Origin: Ariolimax columbianus
Lineage: Eukaryota > Mollusca > Gastropoda > Stylommatophora > Arionidae
DNA length: 64,000 nt
Reading direction: 5' to 3'
Assembly (NCBI GenBank): GCA_036924085.1
Contig: JAVGWX010000002.1
Location: 91,435,871-91,499,870 of the forward strand
Of this stretch, positions 1-11,149 are shown one piece after another. Position numbers and translations under genes: made by a program. Under the pieces are notes generated by a model, which worked only from the letters and a program-made list of their open reading frames with translations, did no database searches and was not told the DNA's origin. Numbering within the stretch: the stretch's first letter is position 1; every line of letters begins with the position of its first letter.

Positions 1-758
1 GCGTTTCGTTAGATTATTTTCTTAATCTGTTTTGTGTTGTTGCTATGTGTACCCTTATATTATTTTCAGTGATTGCTGTTGTGAGATAGAAAAGCCAAGT
101 CATCAGCACAGTCGAGATCATCATGTATTTTCGTCAAAAGCCAAGAACCCTTGCTTCGTCGACACAAAGCTGTCCCCCTGGAAGTCTCTTTAAACAAACG
201 CAGTTTCCCTTCAGTGGCTCATCCCGTCTTGTCAGGCGATAGTAAGTTGTGCTTTGAAAAAGAATTAGATGCAACTATAGTCCATGATGATACCGAATGT
301 GACTCAAGACCAATCCAAGCAGAGAAACGTCTTTCACCATGTGTGCAAGGGAATCATTTCTGTTTGCGGCATCGAATGGTGATGTCTTCTCAAACGCTAA
401 GTCTATAGTCTATCCGCAATCAATTTCTCATCTGTCTGTATGCCAGCTTAATCCTGCTCCTCCAAGCAACACGATTCATGGCGTCCTGTTCCCTTGAATC
501 CAAATCAATGCTCGCATCATTCATATCTCGCTTGCACACATCCTTGTAACAAAGTAGCGATCGGTCCCGAGACTTTTTCGCCAAGTATATTTCCCACTAG
601 AGAAGATTCTTTATTATTCTGCCATTCTCCATCCTCCGAGTTTGTCCAAATGCAATATAACTTCTACTATCAGTCTATTCCTCTTCCACCACATACAGCA
701 GGGGTGTATATAGCACGTTTATGACTCATTGTTCTTGAACTGAAATACAATTTAAAAT
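1..758. other. Unassigned AT-rich sequence
   Basis: I recognise no repeat family or gene here. The only open frames are short (up to 85 codons, 151-408) and show no domain, signal peptide or codon bias that would support a real gene. Confidence 0.5.
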
Positions 759-985
759 GTGGTCTCGAGGTAAGACGTTGGTCTCGGATGCTGTAGGTCG
801 CAGGTTCAAACCACGGTGGAGACCGGAATTTTTTGACGTGAACTTTCTGATATTTTTCCGGATTTCTGGATAGTAGAGATCGGACGCCCGTGTACCGTGT
901 AGAGCACGTTAAAAATACCTCGGCAATTGCAAATCAAAAAGGTCAGGCTTAACGGCCACTGTCCAGACAAAATTATAAATAACGT
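759..985 (+). repeat. S-E tRNA-headed SINE, copy 1
   Basis: The head has an A-box-like stretch (TGGTCTCGAGG) and, about 40 bp on, a B-box-like GGTTCAAACC, the spacing expected of an internal RNA polymerase III promoter. The body (GGAGACCGG, TCGGACGCCCG, GAGCACGTTAAAA, GTCCAGACAAAATT) recurs in reverse orientation at 44815-45003 with its head at 47186-47240. The repetition supports a mobile SINE rather than a tRNA gene. Confidence 0.7.
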
Positions 986-1689
986 TAAACATTTAGCCAA
1001 TCTATTACGGGATTCCCACCAGTGTTACGGAGTCCGTCCATTGTGCTGAGATTATCCACAAATGTGGAGAAGAACAGAGCAATTATGGGTTAACCCGTGT
1101 ACAATGACGTTGACTCTTCGACTGAACTAAACTAAACTAATTGAAGTGAATCACCCAAACACGCAAAAATATTTTTAAAATGGCGCCTGAGATGGTTCAT
1201 TACGCTGCATACTGCTGTCATGACGGAGGGCACCTTCAAACCGATTGTTATTTAGAACAAATAAATATTTTTTAAGCGTTTTTCGTCACAAGTTTTTCTT
1301 TATATTAAATCATTTTTTGTTTCGTTTTGGGACAACAGGAGTTTATTTTGGTATTTCTTTGGTGAATTGGGTGTGTTGGGGTTTTTGGATTTTTTTGCTT
1401 TCGAGGATCCGTAAAAAATTTGATAGATTAACAGATGGTATTAGTAGAAACAGTGTACACATTCATTCTGTGTAATGGGGAAGTTGGTTAAAATATGAGA
1501 AATAGAAGTCTACGCAAACGGCCATGTTAAATAACAACTTGTAAAAATACAAACATGGCTGATAGAACCAACTTCATTGCGCGTCTGCTCAAGTCCCCTT
1601 ACGTCGCTGGAAGTGCCGAAGACAAAAATGTGGTCATGCCATGAAAAAATCCCGTCATAATCCGTAGCAAGCCAGAGACCTGAAGCTGG
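986..1689. other. Unassigned sequence
   Basis: No feature is recognised. A 76-codon frame at 1245-1475 is rich in F, W and L because of the T-rich composition and is not supported as a gene. Confidence 0.45.
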
Positions 1690-2012
1690 CAAGCTGGCTG
1701 CTAAAGCCAGGACTATAGACTTAGAGCTGCCAAGATCTTTCTCCACATCCACGCTGTGATCTTTGGTAGCAGGCTGCAACGGAGCAGACTGACCTAGGCA
1801 GAAGGGATTGAAGAATGAAGGTTAATTTCCCCCCCCCCCCCCATAAATGCGTGCTCAAATCGCATGTGGGGACCGAACGGTGAAAATATCGTAGCCAATC
1901 TGTAAACTACGACACAACGCATTCCATTCGCCGGACTACATCCTACTACTTGCAGAGCCCTTTTCTGAGCTTGGTTGTGGGAGTTTGAGAACGATCGACG
2001 ACGATGAAGAAG
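1690..2012 (+). repeat. S-D repeat, copy 1 (5' degraded)
   Basis: It matches the S-D body: 'gctgccaagatc', 'cgctgtgatc', 'caggctgcaac', 'gcagactg', then 'gtaaactacgacacaacgc' and 'gagaacgat'. It ends in a short GAA-rich tail. It carries a 14-base C run (1829-1842) where other copies have 'aacccggtactcaaaaaa'. Confidence 0.75.
1829..1842. repeat. Poly-C tract (14 bases)
   Basis: A homopolymer inside S-D copy 1. Similar G/C homopolymers occur near 39694, 57840 and 60671. Confidence 0.9.
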
Positions 2013-2376
2013 ATTCAAACCTGGTAACCAGTGACCGTAAGTCGGGTTCGCACCCCTAGACCACCGAATCTAATTTATTTCTTCAATTATTCGCATATTG
2101 ATATTTCTTTTTATATTTCTGAACAACTTTCTAAGGAAACTACCCTGAATGAAATGCCATTATACGGAGTTGGTGCCAGGCGCTAGAGTTCGTGCCACGC
2201 GGGCTGGTCACTGAGTTTGCTGCCCTTCTCACTACACAATCATCTTCCGCTCCTTCTTTCTTCTGTTGTCCTACTGCTCTTGCGATGCGGAGTTGCAGGG
2301 AGGCGGGATGGGCAGATTTCTTGTTATCCTCAAGTAAGAGGCTTGCGCTGTCGTTAGGTAGAGCTTCCTGCATATA
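2013..2376. other. Unassigned sequence
   Basis: Nothing recognised beyond a weak B-box-like 'gggttcgcacccc' near 2043. Opposed frames of 77 and 103 codons overlap here and neither has support. Confidence 0.4.
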
Positions 2377-2377
2377 T

Positions 2378-2890
2378 CAGGTCAGGTTAGGTCATCCCGT
2401 AAACGGTGATTTCGTTGGAGCACACATGAAGACGTCCCCACAACCCCACGCCAACCTTCTCTGTCAGCGGCCGCTGCCTGTGCCTCTTCTGGTCGGAGAT
2501 TAGTCCATTCTTTTATGTTGTCCTCCCATCTCTTTTTGGGGCGGCCTCTTCGTCGTCTGCCATGCACCTTTCCTTTGAGGATTGTATTTGCAAGACCATT
2601 TTATCTCGATATGTGACCGTACCAAGTGAGTTCCCTTCTTTTGACAGTTGTCAAGAGGTCTCCAAAATGCCATTTTGCTGTTGTAATTCTATCTCGTATT
2701 TCCTCATTTGTAACTCGATCTTTGTACGTGACGTTTAAAAGTCTTCGGAAACATCTCATCTCTAAGGCCTGTATCCTTCGCTGAAGGTCAGCTGTAACTG
2801 TCCATGTCTCACAAGCATAGAAGAATATTGACAGGACCAGTGTACGCAATAGTGTGCAATGATGTGTTTGCGCTCGGCATTGCAACCCAG
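2378..2890 (-). pseudogene. RTb LINE 3' end (reverse transcriptase C-terminal region), copy 1
   Basis: On the minus strand the translation shows the C-terminal tail common to many non-LTR reverse transcriptases: FYACETWTVTADLQRRIQAL, then MRCFRRLLNVTYKDRVTNEE, WYGHISR, GRRRRGRPKKRWEDNIKEWT. One in-frame TAA near 2600 separates the two halves, so the frame is broken once. Only the part after the polymerase active site remains, so it is 5'-truncated as usual for LINEs. The 3' end contains CGTTTACGGGATGACCTAAC, shared with the copy ending near 48178. Confidence 0.85.
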
Positions 2891-3089
2891 CGATAAAGTG
2901 AACACACAGTTCAGCCTCACCTCCAAGTGGTGCACACTGGGAAACTATGGCTGCGAGGCTATAGGCAAACGAGGCAATGGCTCGCCTGGGAAGATGGGCT
3001 CCTCCAGGTCAGATGCAGATTTTGGTCCGCACCGGCTTGGAGAGGAGATGGGCTCCGCCAAAATTCACCCATGAAGACACAACCACAAT

Positions 3090-3091
<2 letters not shown>

Positions 3092-3149
<58 letters not shown>
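3092..3149. repeat. TA dinucleotide microsatellite
   Basis: About 29 uninterrupted TA units. The overlapping 'IYIYIY' open frames on both strands are artefacts of the repeat. Confidence 0.97.
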
Positions 3150-3150
<1 letters not shown>

Positions 3151-3155
<5 letters not shown>

Positions 3156-3545
3156 GCTCTCGCTGCAGGCTGGTCATAATGCATTCTGACTAAATGACCA
3201 AACCACTTGACTTGTGGACGTAGATGTCCCCACTATCTGCTTCAGCGTTTCGTTGCGGATTCGGTCAGGGATTGTCTTTTCGGCTGCACTTCTCACACAG
3301 CGCATCTCACAGTTCCGGATCCTACTCTTGTGTTTCTAGTAAGGACCAAAATTGACATTGGTAACACAATGTAGGAATACACCGTGCATTTATCACCATC
3401 TTTTTAATTGACGGAAGCACTCTAGGCTGTTTCAAAATCGGAGTAATTAGACTGTTCGAATTCTGAATTGTAAGTGCGACATCTCTGTCAACTCTGCCGT
3501 CATCAGTGAACATACTACCTAGGTATTTGAACTCCTGTACTTACT
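3151..3545 (-). pseudogene. RTc LINE fragment, copy 1
   Basis: The minus-strand translation begins EFKYLGSMFTDDGRVDRDVA and continues with PTLCYQCQFWSLLETQE, then, after a stop and a frame change, CEMRCVRSAAEKTIPDRI. The order matches the region after the catalytic core of a non-LTR reverse transcriptase and is shared with copies at 23459, 24400 and 38845. A TA microsatellite abuts the 3' side. Confidence 0.8.
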
Positions 3546-3682
3546 TGACACCAATATCACAACAAATTGAACATACTGATACAAACTAATGAAAACGACG
3601 TACAACAAAAATAAAGTTTAAACTAAATTAAGACACCATGTTTCATTCTGATGTGAAAAATGTAATTTCCACATTCTTTACT
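3546..3682. other. Short unassigned spacer
   Basis: AT-rich, with nothing recognised. Confidence 0.4.
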
Positions 3683-3993
3683 GTTATTTTTCTTCCTTTT
3701 CAGTTAGCAACATTGTCGATGATGTTGTTGGAGTCTATTTCGTCTGTCAGTTCTGTTCTTTATGTCAGAAGGGCAAGATTTTGTGACCGCAACGAACACT
3801 CATTGTAGATCTTAAGTACATTTTGACCATTTTTTGATTCAGAAAAACCCTTTTCACAGCTAGCAACACTAACGGCAATTGTGAAAACAATGTCTATTAG
3901 TATTACAATACTTGGAACTGAGTTCCCAAAATTGTGTTTTGGAACAAACGGAAAATCTTTAGGGTGATCTCTCTTCCATGTCTGTTTCGTCAT
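3683..3993 (-). pseudogene. hAT transposase C-terminal dimerisation region, relic
   Basis: The minus-strand frame reads through a segment like the hAT-family dimerisation domain: a hydrophobic stretch IVILIDIVFTIAVSVASCEK followed by GFSESK and SLRSQNLALL. After one TAA stop the frame continues with TELTDEIDSNNIIDNVAN, the position of the usual 'ELIDDFA..KARK' ending. In the hAT family (hobo/Ac/Tam3, including ZMYM-like host genes) this part pairs transposase subunits. Stops, no zinc finger and no catalytic DDE region make it a 3' remnant. The family call rests on motif memory; similarity to a domesticated gene is possible. Confidence 0.65.
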
Positions 3994-4044
3994 GCGAGGG
4001 CCGCCATGTTTTAACTTTTGCTAGTGAAGCACATATATTAGAGC

Positions 4045-4784
4045 TAAATCATATATGAAGAAAACCCTACATATCTTGGTGTTGTTTTTGTTTCGAATGC
4101 CCACAATGAATAGGTTACTCTTATGTGCGCCCTGAAAAAGGGGGTTAAGTGACGGATTGCAGTAGCTTTCCTCCCATCCCAAGCGTGCTGATGGAGGTGG
4201 ACTCGGGTCCTCCAGGCGGTTGTGCTATGCTTGGCTTCATCTGCGTGTTGCTCACTACTACGGGGATCAGGATAACCTGACCTTGTTAGCCGGACTGTTG
4301 TCCTCGACAACAGCCCGTTTTCAGGACGACCAACAAGGAGGTCAGATGAGGGTCTTGACCAGTATATTTATCCTGACCCTGGCTAACATTCTCTAATCAG
4401 TGTGTTTTGCCTGACCCTAGCTAACATTCTCTAATCAGTGTGTTTTGCCTGACCAGACGTTAGCCTCATCGTCCCTATCTTGTGGTAAGGCTAGACAAAA
4501 GGCTCACCTGGAAGCCACCCATGAACATTATAGAACATAGAGCAACAAGAAATCTCTCCTTAATGAAGAAGTTGACAGGGACTAGCTGGGGTGCAAACAT
4601 TTGCATTCTTAAAAGCATCTATATAGTCAGGCCAGTTTTGGAAAACGGCATGTCAGTCTGGAACATAGCATCCAAAACAAATACAAACCGCCTAACAAAA
4701 GTACAAAGCGCAGGCCTCCGATTAATCACAGGAGGATTGAAAAGTACCCAAATCAAGGCAATGGAAAAATACACCAAACTATAA
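4045..4784 (+). pseudogene. RTa-like LINE fragment, interrupted by an S-G insertion
   Basis: The right part (4482-4784) encodes DKRLTWKPPMNIIEHRATRN, KKLTGTSWGANICILKSIYI and LRLITGGLKSTQIKAMEKYT. This is collinear with residues 1-95 of the better copy at 58004-59437 and is the linker between reverse transcriptase and RNase H. The left part (to 4078) encodes the preceding ENPTYL, so the S-G element at 4079-4475 sits in the middle of the YLGV codons. A palindromic mariner lies just downstream. It is diverged from the other RTa copies, so it is an old member or a sister family. Confidence 0.75.
4079..4475 (-). repeat. S-G element, copy 1 (two head repeats)
   Basis: On the minus strand it starts GGGACGATGAGGCTAACGTC, has a 38-bp head unit present about twice (4368-4450), a body (GTCGAGGACAACAGTCCGGC, GTAGTGAGCAACACGCAG, CATCAGCACGCTTGGGATGG) and ends at 'gcccacaatgaat ... 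gttgttttt' (reverse view), the AAC-rich tail. A 7-bp direct repeat TATCTTG (4072-4078 and 4476-4482) flanks it and fits a target-site duplication within a LINE fragment. Confidence 0.8.
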
Positions 4785-4787
4785 ATA

Positions 4788-5462
4788 CGAGGCGTGTTCA
4801 AATGAAACCGGACCAAACTGCAACAAGTGAAAATACCAATGATGCGCATGATCACGTCACTTTTAGTGTAAACAGCACCAACCAACCGTCAAGTTTGCAA
4901 AATTTCATTATTCTCCGACTCATAGTTTCCTCAGCAGACAGTTGACAATATGGCGGGTGTGATACGGAATCCGTCCAGACTTGATCAGCGAGCGGTTATC
5001 CGGTTCCTAACAGCGGAAGGATGTTGACCAGGTGACATTCATCGCAGAATGCAGGCAGTGTATGGGGACAAAAAAGTGTGTCGAAAACAACAGTAAAGAA
5101 CTGGACAACGATGTATTGTATTAGCTTAAGTCCTTCTTTAAACATCGTTGTCCAGTTCTTCACTGTTGTCTTCTACACTTTTGTCACCCTACACTGCCTG
5201 CGTTCTATGATGAATGTCAACAGGTTAACATCCTTCAGCTGTTATAAACCGAATCACCGCTCGCTGATCAACTGGATGCATTCCGTATCACACCTGCCAT
5301 GTTTTCAACTGTCTGCTGAGGAAACTATGAGTCGGATGATAATGGAATTTTCCAAACTTGACGGTTGGTATGTGATGTTTATACCAAAAGTGACGTCATC
5401 GTGCACATCGTACGTATGTTAACTTGTTGCAGTTTTGTCCGGTTTCATCTGAACACGTCTCG
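4788..5462. mobile_element. Palindromic mariner-derived element (fold-back), copy 1
   Basis: The element starts CGAGGCGTGTTCAAATGAAA after a TA (4786-4787) and ends with the inverted TTTCATCTGAACACGTCTCG before a TA (5463-5464), the classic TA target duplication of the Tc1/mariner superfamily. The two arms of about 335 bp are inverted copies of each other, and the centre is near 5125. Each arm encodes the start of a mariner helix-turn-helix region (left arm: IRNPSRLDQRAVIRFLTAEG, then IHRRMQAVYGDK). No catalytic DDE part is present, so it could move only with help from another element. The 114-codon frame at 5078-5422 is an artefact. Confidence 0.88.
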
Positions 5463-5465
5463 TAT

Positions 5466-6005
5466 ATTGTGGTTATGTCAAGCGACATGACATGCTGTTA
5501 AAGGCTGGAGGGAAGAAGAGGGCCAGAGAGTGGCAGAGGTGTTGTTCGTCCATCGTAATCGATGAGGACCACTTTGTCAGCATTCACTGTTTACGTGAGT
5601 TGAAAGATGGCTAAATAAGCCAATCTGAGCCTTGAATTGTCTGTTGCACTTTGTACAGGGAAATAAGACACCTCCTTCCACCGGGGTTGAAGAAGGGTTG
5701 ATGTGAGTTGACTTGCGGGGTGATCGTCTCTGGATTGCCTCATCTATACTATTGCCTCATGTCCATGAACACCCTCAGCAATAATGCTTCACTAGTCTGA
5801 ATGATTGGTGACGATTCTTTCCCAGTTATCGTGGTTAATACAGCACTGGATAAGTGATCTCTTAAGCGTATCCTTTGTACATTTTCCGCAGAGGTACATA
5901 TAGATGGACAACGTCAAGATGTGGTCTGGACAGAGACAACTGGAGATCCATTGCCGTCAACCTCCGATACGGAGACGGTACTTCATGGTGATGATGAGAC
6001 CAAAA
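5466..6005 (+). pseudogene. RTd LINE 3' end, copy 1, interrupted
   Basis: The left part matches the RTd tail ('ggttatgtcaagcgacatga', 'ggccagagagtggcagaggt', as at 26715-26790). The right part matches 'gacaacgtcaagatgtggtc', 'gagatccattgccgtcaac' and the closing GATGATGAG-rich tail. A 347-bp unknown insertion lies between them. Confidence 0.7.
5541..5887. repeat. Unclassified 347-bp insertion with target-site duplication
   Basis: It interrupts the RTd copy exactly between two GCAGAGGT repeats (5533-5540 and 5888-5895). It begins 'gttgttcgtcc', which could be a reversed AAC tail, but its body matches no other repeat I found in the window. Confidence 0.5.
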
Positions 6006-6009
6006 GTGC

Positions 6010-6995
6010 CGCCCCCAAACAAGTACCGCTTAGGGCGGACCGGCCCCCTCCCCCTTCGCGACACTACTGCCCAAAACGAAGCGGAAGTGATCTTCTTTTT
6101 AAATGCAGCCAAACTAATTTTAATCGTGTGCTCTATTGTTTCTTACCAGCTTGAGAAACCGTGCCCTACCCTACACATATACAGACCATACAGCCATTTA
6201 TTTCCATGTTTTATTTGACTAAACCTTAATCCCTTTGGCTGGAGCCATAAATCTAGTTTTACCTCTTCGTCAAATCCTCTAGGCCACTAACAATCTTGGC
6301 ACTTGGATGTGAAGTCTTGTCGGAGAATATTCCAGCTTATACAGTAAACCTCCACATTTTTTAAATCGTTAAAGTAAGCAGCTGAGAGTTTTCGAAGGAA
6401 ATTAATTTAGACATACGGTAAAAATAGTTTTATTTGTCATCGTGGCATACTTGGGGACTGTTATTTATTTGTTTGACCTTAACCAGGTGTATCAACATCA
6501 TCATCATCACCATCTTTAAAGCCCATTGCTCTTATGGCTGCGTAGGCCTCTGCCAACATCCCGTCAGCTTGCACGGGTGGCCTGGGCTACTCTTTCTGCC
6601 CCTCTACAGATGTAACCATTTTATCGTCATTCCCTCCCAAGTTCTCGTCTTCGTGTATTTTTAGGTCCACTTCACTTTCTTTTCCCTTTCGGTTTCCATG
6701 TGAGAGCCTGCCTAGCTATGTTGGATGTTGCCTTCCTCGTCCTATATCCTATTCAGTCTCATTTTCTCTTCCTAATGATTTTTTCTAGTTTCTTTTGCGG
6801 ACGTCTTCCCCACATGTTTTCATTGACCATCATGGTCTGCCACCGTATGCTTATTGTTTTTCGTGGGCACCTGTTAATGGAGGAGTGTAGTATTTTTTAA
6901 ATTGTTTTTTTAATCGCCTTTTTCGTTTTCCGTATCTTAGATACATACAGGACTACCGACTTGATACTGTCGTTGAATATTCTAACTGTGCTCAT
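6010..6995. other. Largely unassigned; possible LINE debris on the minus strand
   Basis: 6480-6900 looks like decayed retroelement on the minus strand (AEAYAAIRAMGFKDGDDD near 6520-6580), but motifs are too few to place it. 6010-6480 holds nothing recognisable. Confidence 0.35.
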
Positions 6996-6999
6996 CATC

Positions 7000-8140
7000 A
7001 TGTAGCATGTCCTCTATAGAACGTCGCTCCCATCACAGTCTGTCTGAAAGAAACTCGTTCCCTTGCCAAAACTCCAGCTTCCGCCACTGTCATACTCAGG
7101 CACTCCTGGATATCTTGGTGCCATCGTCTTCTTGGTCTACTCCTTCCTCTTTTGCCTGGCACCATCCCTTCCATCACCGTTCTCTCAAAACCGTTGTGTC
7201 TCTTGATGTGACCAAAGTATTTGCATTTTCTAGCCAAAATGGAATTGATAAACCAGTTCTCCTCTGTGCTCAACTCTTGCCAAATGTCTACATTTGTCTT
7301 TTTCTCTGTCTAGGGTTTTCTGATGATCTTTCTGAAATATTTTGACTCGAAGGATTCGATTCTTTGTCTGGAAGTTTGGGTAATCGTCCATGATTCGCAG
7401 CCATAAGCTGCCACAGGAAAAACATAGGCTCTCAAGACTTTTACTTTTATCATTGTGTTGGTATTCTGCCATAATTTCTTAAGGTTGTTCAGTCTCTGCA
7501 TTGCCATGGCTAGTCTTCTTCTGATTTCTTTCGTGCAGTCGCCAGTTTTTGTCAATTCTAACTGCGGTGTGCATCTTTATTTCCCCAATATCTCTTGATG
7601 TTGTTTAGTGTCAGGAATGCCCACTTTGCACTTCCAATTCTGTTCCTAACATCTGTACTTCCTGATGTGTCAATTGTGCTGCTCAAATAAAAAAGGTATC
7701 CACTTCTTCTGATGGTCTCCCTCCAGCATTATTGGTTTGTTGCTGATAGTATTGAGTTTAAACAGCTTGGTTTTCTGCATGTTCATATTCAGTCCCAATT
7801 TGGCTGATTGTTCTTCCACCCTATCAAGTTTCTCTTGCATTTGACTATGACTGTGTGACAAAAGTACAACATTATCTGCGTAGCCCAGGTCCTCCAATTG
7901 TGACAATAGTGCCCACCGAATACCATTTATTTTTCATCTCAATTATTGTTTTCATTATCCAATCAATAGCCAGCAAGAACAGGAAAGGCGAGAGCAGGCA
8001 TCCCTGCCTCACTCCTGTTTGTACCCAAAAGCTGTCAGTCAGCGCTCCTTCAAGTATGACTCTACTGGCTGTTTCTTTGTACATATTCTGTCTGAGGGTT
8101 AAGAACTTCTCTGGCATCCCATAGTGTCTCAACAGTTGTC
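7000..8140 (-). pseudogene. RTe LINE, reverse transcriptase second half, copy 1
   Basis: On the minus strand, in order: YGMPEKFLTLRQNMYKETAS, the template/primer motif GVRQGCLLSPFLFLLAIDW, then after a frameshift LGYADNVVLLSHSHSQMQEK (polymerase YADD box changed to YADN), LGLNMNMQKTKLF, KEIRRRLAMAMQRLNNLKK, VAAYGCESWTITQTSRQRIE, CKYFGHIKRHNGFERTVMEG and GKRGRSRPRRRWHQDIQ. At least three frame breaks and a changed YADD residue make it inactive. The 3' end runs into an ATG-rich tail ('gctacatgatgatgag'). A second copy lies at 49255-50317. Confidence 0.88.
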
Positions 8141-8577
8141 AAATAGTATTTGGTTTATACACTAATATTATTGAGCAAATTTTGCAAATTGAGCAAATTT
8201 TGTGATGATCTCTATGTTTTCTAGACAAGTTTGGCCCATTGAATGCACGTCTAGCCCGTGTTTGACGAAGATTTTATTGCTATACTTATCATGTGTTTTC
8301 TCCAGTGTCAGCTCCATCCCGAGGACTGCTGTCAGCGATTCTGCGATGTGCCTCCTGAGTCACCAGGACATTGCATTTGCGCTGATTGCAGGGGTCAGAT
8401 AGTTTCATTTCTTTCTCACCAGGAATTCCCTCATTGTTGATTCAAATCAACAGGAGGGCAATTTTATTACTGCCACTAGTGCTTTGGTGTTGAAAGGATT
8501 GGCTGACTTGGTAGTCGCTGCCAGAGAACGACGGAATATTTTATAGATATTTTTCTCGAAGGCTCTTTTCGTGTTTA
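8141..8577. other. Unassigned sequence
   Basis: No repeat or gene recognised. The sequence leads directly into the tandem array at 8578. Confidence 0.4.
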
Positions 8578-9336
8578 CTAACAGTAAGGGAATACGAGAA
8601 TGTTTACTTGAAGTCAAGGAGATACGTTTACTTAAAGTCAAGGAGATACGTTTACTTGAAGTCAAAGAGATACGTTTACTTGAAGTCAATGAGATACGAG
8701 AATGTTTACTTGAAGTCAAGGATATACGTTTACTCAAAGTCAAGGAGATACGTTTACTTGAAGTCAAGGAGATACGATAATGTTTACTTGAAGTCAAGGA
8801 GATATGAGAATGTTTATTTGAAGTCAAGGAGATATGTTTACTTAAAGTCAAGGAGATACGTTTACTTGCAGTCAAGGAGATACGAGAATGTTTACTTGAA
8901 GTCAAGGAGATATGTTTACTTAAAGTCAAGGAGATACGTTTACTTGCAGTCAAGGAGATACGAGAATGTTTACTCAAAGTCAAGGAGATACGTTTACTTG
9001 AAGTCAAGGCGAAACGATAATGTTTACTTGAAGTCAAGGCGATACGATAATGTTTACTTGAAGTCAAGGAGATATGTTTACTTAAAGTCAAGGAGATACG
9101 TTTACTTGAAGTCAAGGAGATACGTTTACTTGCAGTCAAGGAGATACGAGAATGTTTACTTAAAGTCAAGAAGATACGTTTACTTAAAGTCAAGGAAATA
9201 CGTTTACTTGAAGACAAAGAGATACGATAATGTTTACTTGAAGTCAAGGAGATACGAGAATGTTTACTTGAAGTCAAGGATATACGAGAAAGTTTACTTG
9301 AAGTAAAGGAGATGCGAGAATGTTTACTAAAAGGCA
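8578..9336. repeat. 24/30-bp minisatellite with optional hexamer
   Basis: The core unit GTTTACTTGAAGTCAAGGAG plus 'atac' (24 bp) repeats about 28 times. Some units carry an extra 6 bp (GAGAAT or GATAAT), giving 30 bp. All periods are multiples of three, so long Ser-rich (296 codons, minus) and Tyr/Arg-rich (232 codons, plus) frames stay open. I treat these as artefacts. Confidence 0.93.
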
Positions 9337-9339
9337 TCT

Positions 9340-9538
9340 AGAAGTTATCTTATTAGTTAGTCGTTAAATAGTTATTAGTTAGTTAGTTGCTTAATTTGCT
9401 TGTTAGTTTGTTTGTTATTTAGAAATCTAGTTAGTTAGAGCTAGTTAGTTAGTAAGATAGCTAGTTGCTTAGCTAGTTAGTTAGTTAGAGAACATGTTAG
9501 TTAGTAAGCTAGTTAGTTAGTCGGTTATCTTGCTAGTT
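9340..9538. repeat. TTAG-rich tetranucleotide repeat, left block
   Basis: Imperfect (GTTA/TTAG)n. It ends in the left copy of the S-A target duplication (ATCTTGCTAGTT, 9527-9538). Confidence 0.9.
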
Positions 9539-9843
9539 TCCGCTGCGAAGTGGTTTTCCAGATTCCGTGGTTCAGTGGTTAAGCCGTCGATCTCGTAATC
9601 AGGTGGTGTGGGTTTGACTCCGGACTCTGCTGTCTTTTTCACGGGTGCTTGATGGCGGAGTCCCCTGCATATCGTAGCCACCACCTAGTCGTCTTGTCCT
9701 TGACTTGCTCCTGGCGTCGGGCGACTCAAGACGAGAGAGCGAGGATAAAAAGTAGCGGAGTTAATCCTTTAAAAAAAAATCGCTAGCAAATAAAGTATGC
9801 CATCATCATCTGCGATGGACGGCGGCCTTTGCATTAACAAAAA
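9539..9843 (+). repeat. S-A tRNA-headed SINE, copy 1
   Basis: The head 'ccgtggttcagtggttaag' contains an A-box-like TGGTTCAGTGG, and GGGTTTGACTCCGGACTC is B-box-like. The body (GACTAG-type linker, 'ccttgacttgctcctggcg', 'gtagcggagttaatccttt', 'ctgcgatggacggcggcctt') recurs reversed at 35520-35800 and 49675-49954. It is flanked by ATCTTGCTAGTT / ATCTTGCTGGTT (9527-9538, 9844-9855), a target-site duplication with one mismatch. Confidence 0.88.
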
Positions 9844-10075
9844 ATCTTGCTGGTTAGTTAGTTAGTTATTCTGCTAGTTAGTTAGAGTTAATTAGTTAAT
9901 CAGTTATTTAACTTAACCAGTTAGACAACTAATTAGTTAGTTTGTTAGCAACTTAGTTAGCTAGTTAGTAAACTACTTAGTTGGCTATTAAGTTTGGTAG
10001 CTAATTAGTAAGATAGTTAGTTTGTCAGCTAGTTAGTTAATTATTTAGATAATTAGCAAGTAGTTAGATATGTAT
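9844..10075. repeat. TTAG-rich tetranucleotide repeat, right block
   Basis: It continues the TTAG array after the S-A insertion, with growing interruptions before the GACA/GATA field. Confidence 0.88.
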
Positions 10076-10081
10076 ACATAG

Positions 10082-11128
<1,047 letters not shown>

Positions 11129-11149
11129 TATTTAAAATGCTAATTATAG

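Noticed and set aside
759..830. tRNA genes at SINE heads (also 9556, 24575, 27070, 29990, 37110, 39785, 52375)
   Set aside because: A and B boxes are present but the clover-leaf arms do not pair well, there is no proper anticodon arm, and each is joined to the same body in multiple copies; these are SINE heads.
8447..9337. 296-codon Ser-rich minus-strand frame and 232-codon plus-strand frame
   Set aside because: They exist only because the tandem period is a multiple of three; no start context, domain or flanking exon signal.
9340..9538. Telomere-like repeat
   Set aside because: The unit is TTAG (4 bp), not TTAGGG or TTAGG, and it is imperfect and internal.
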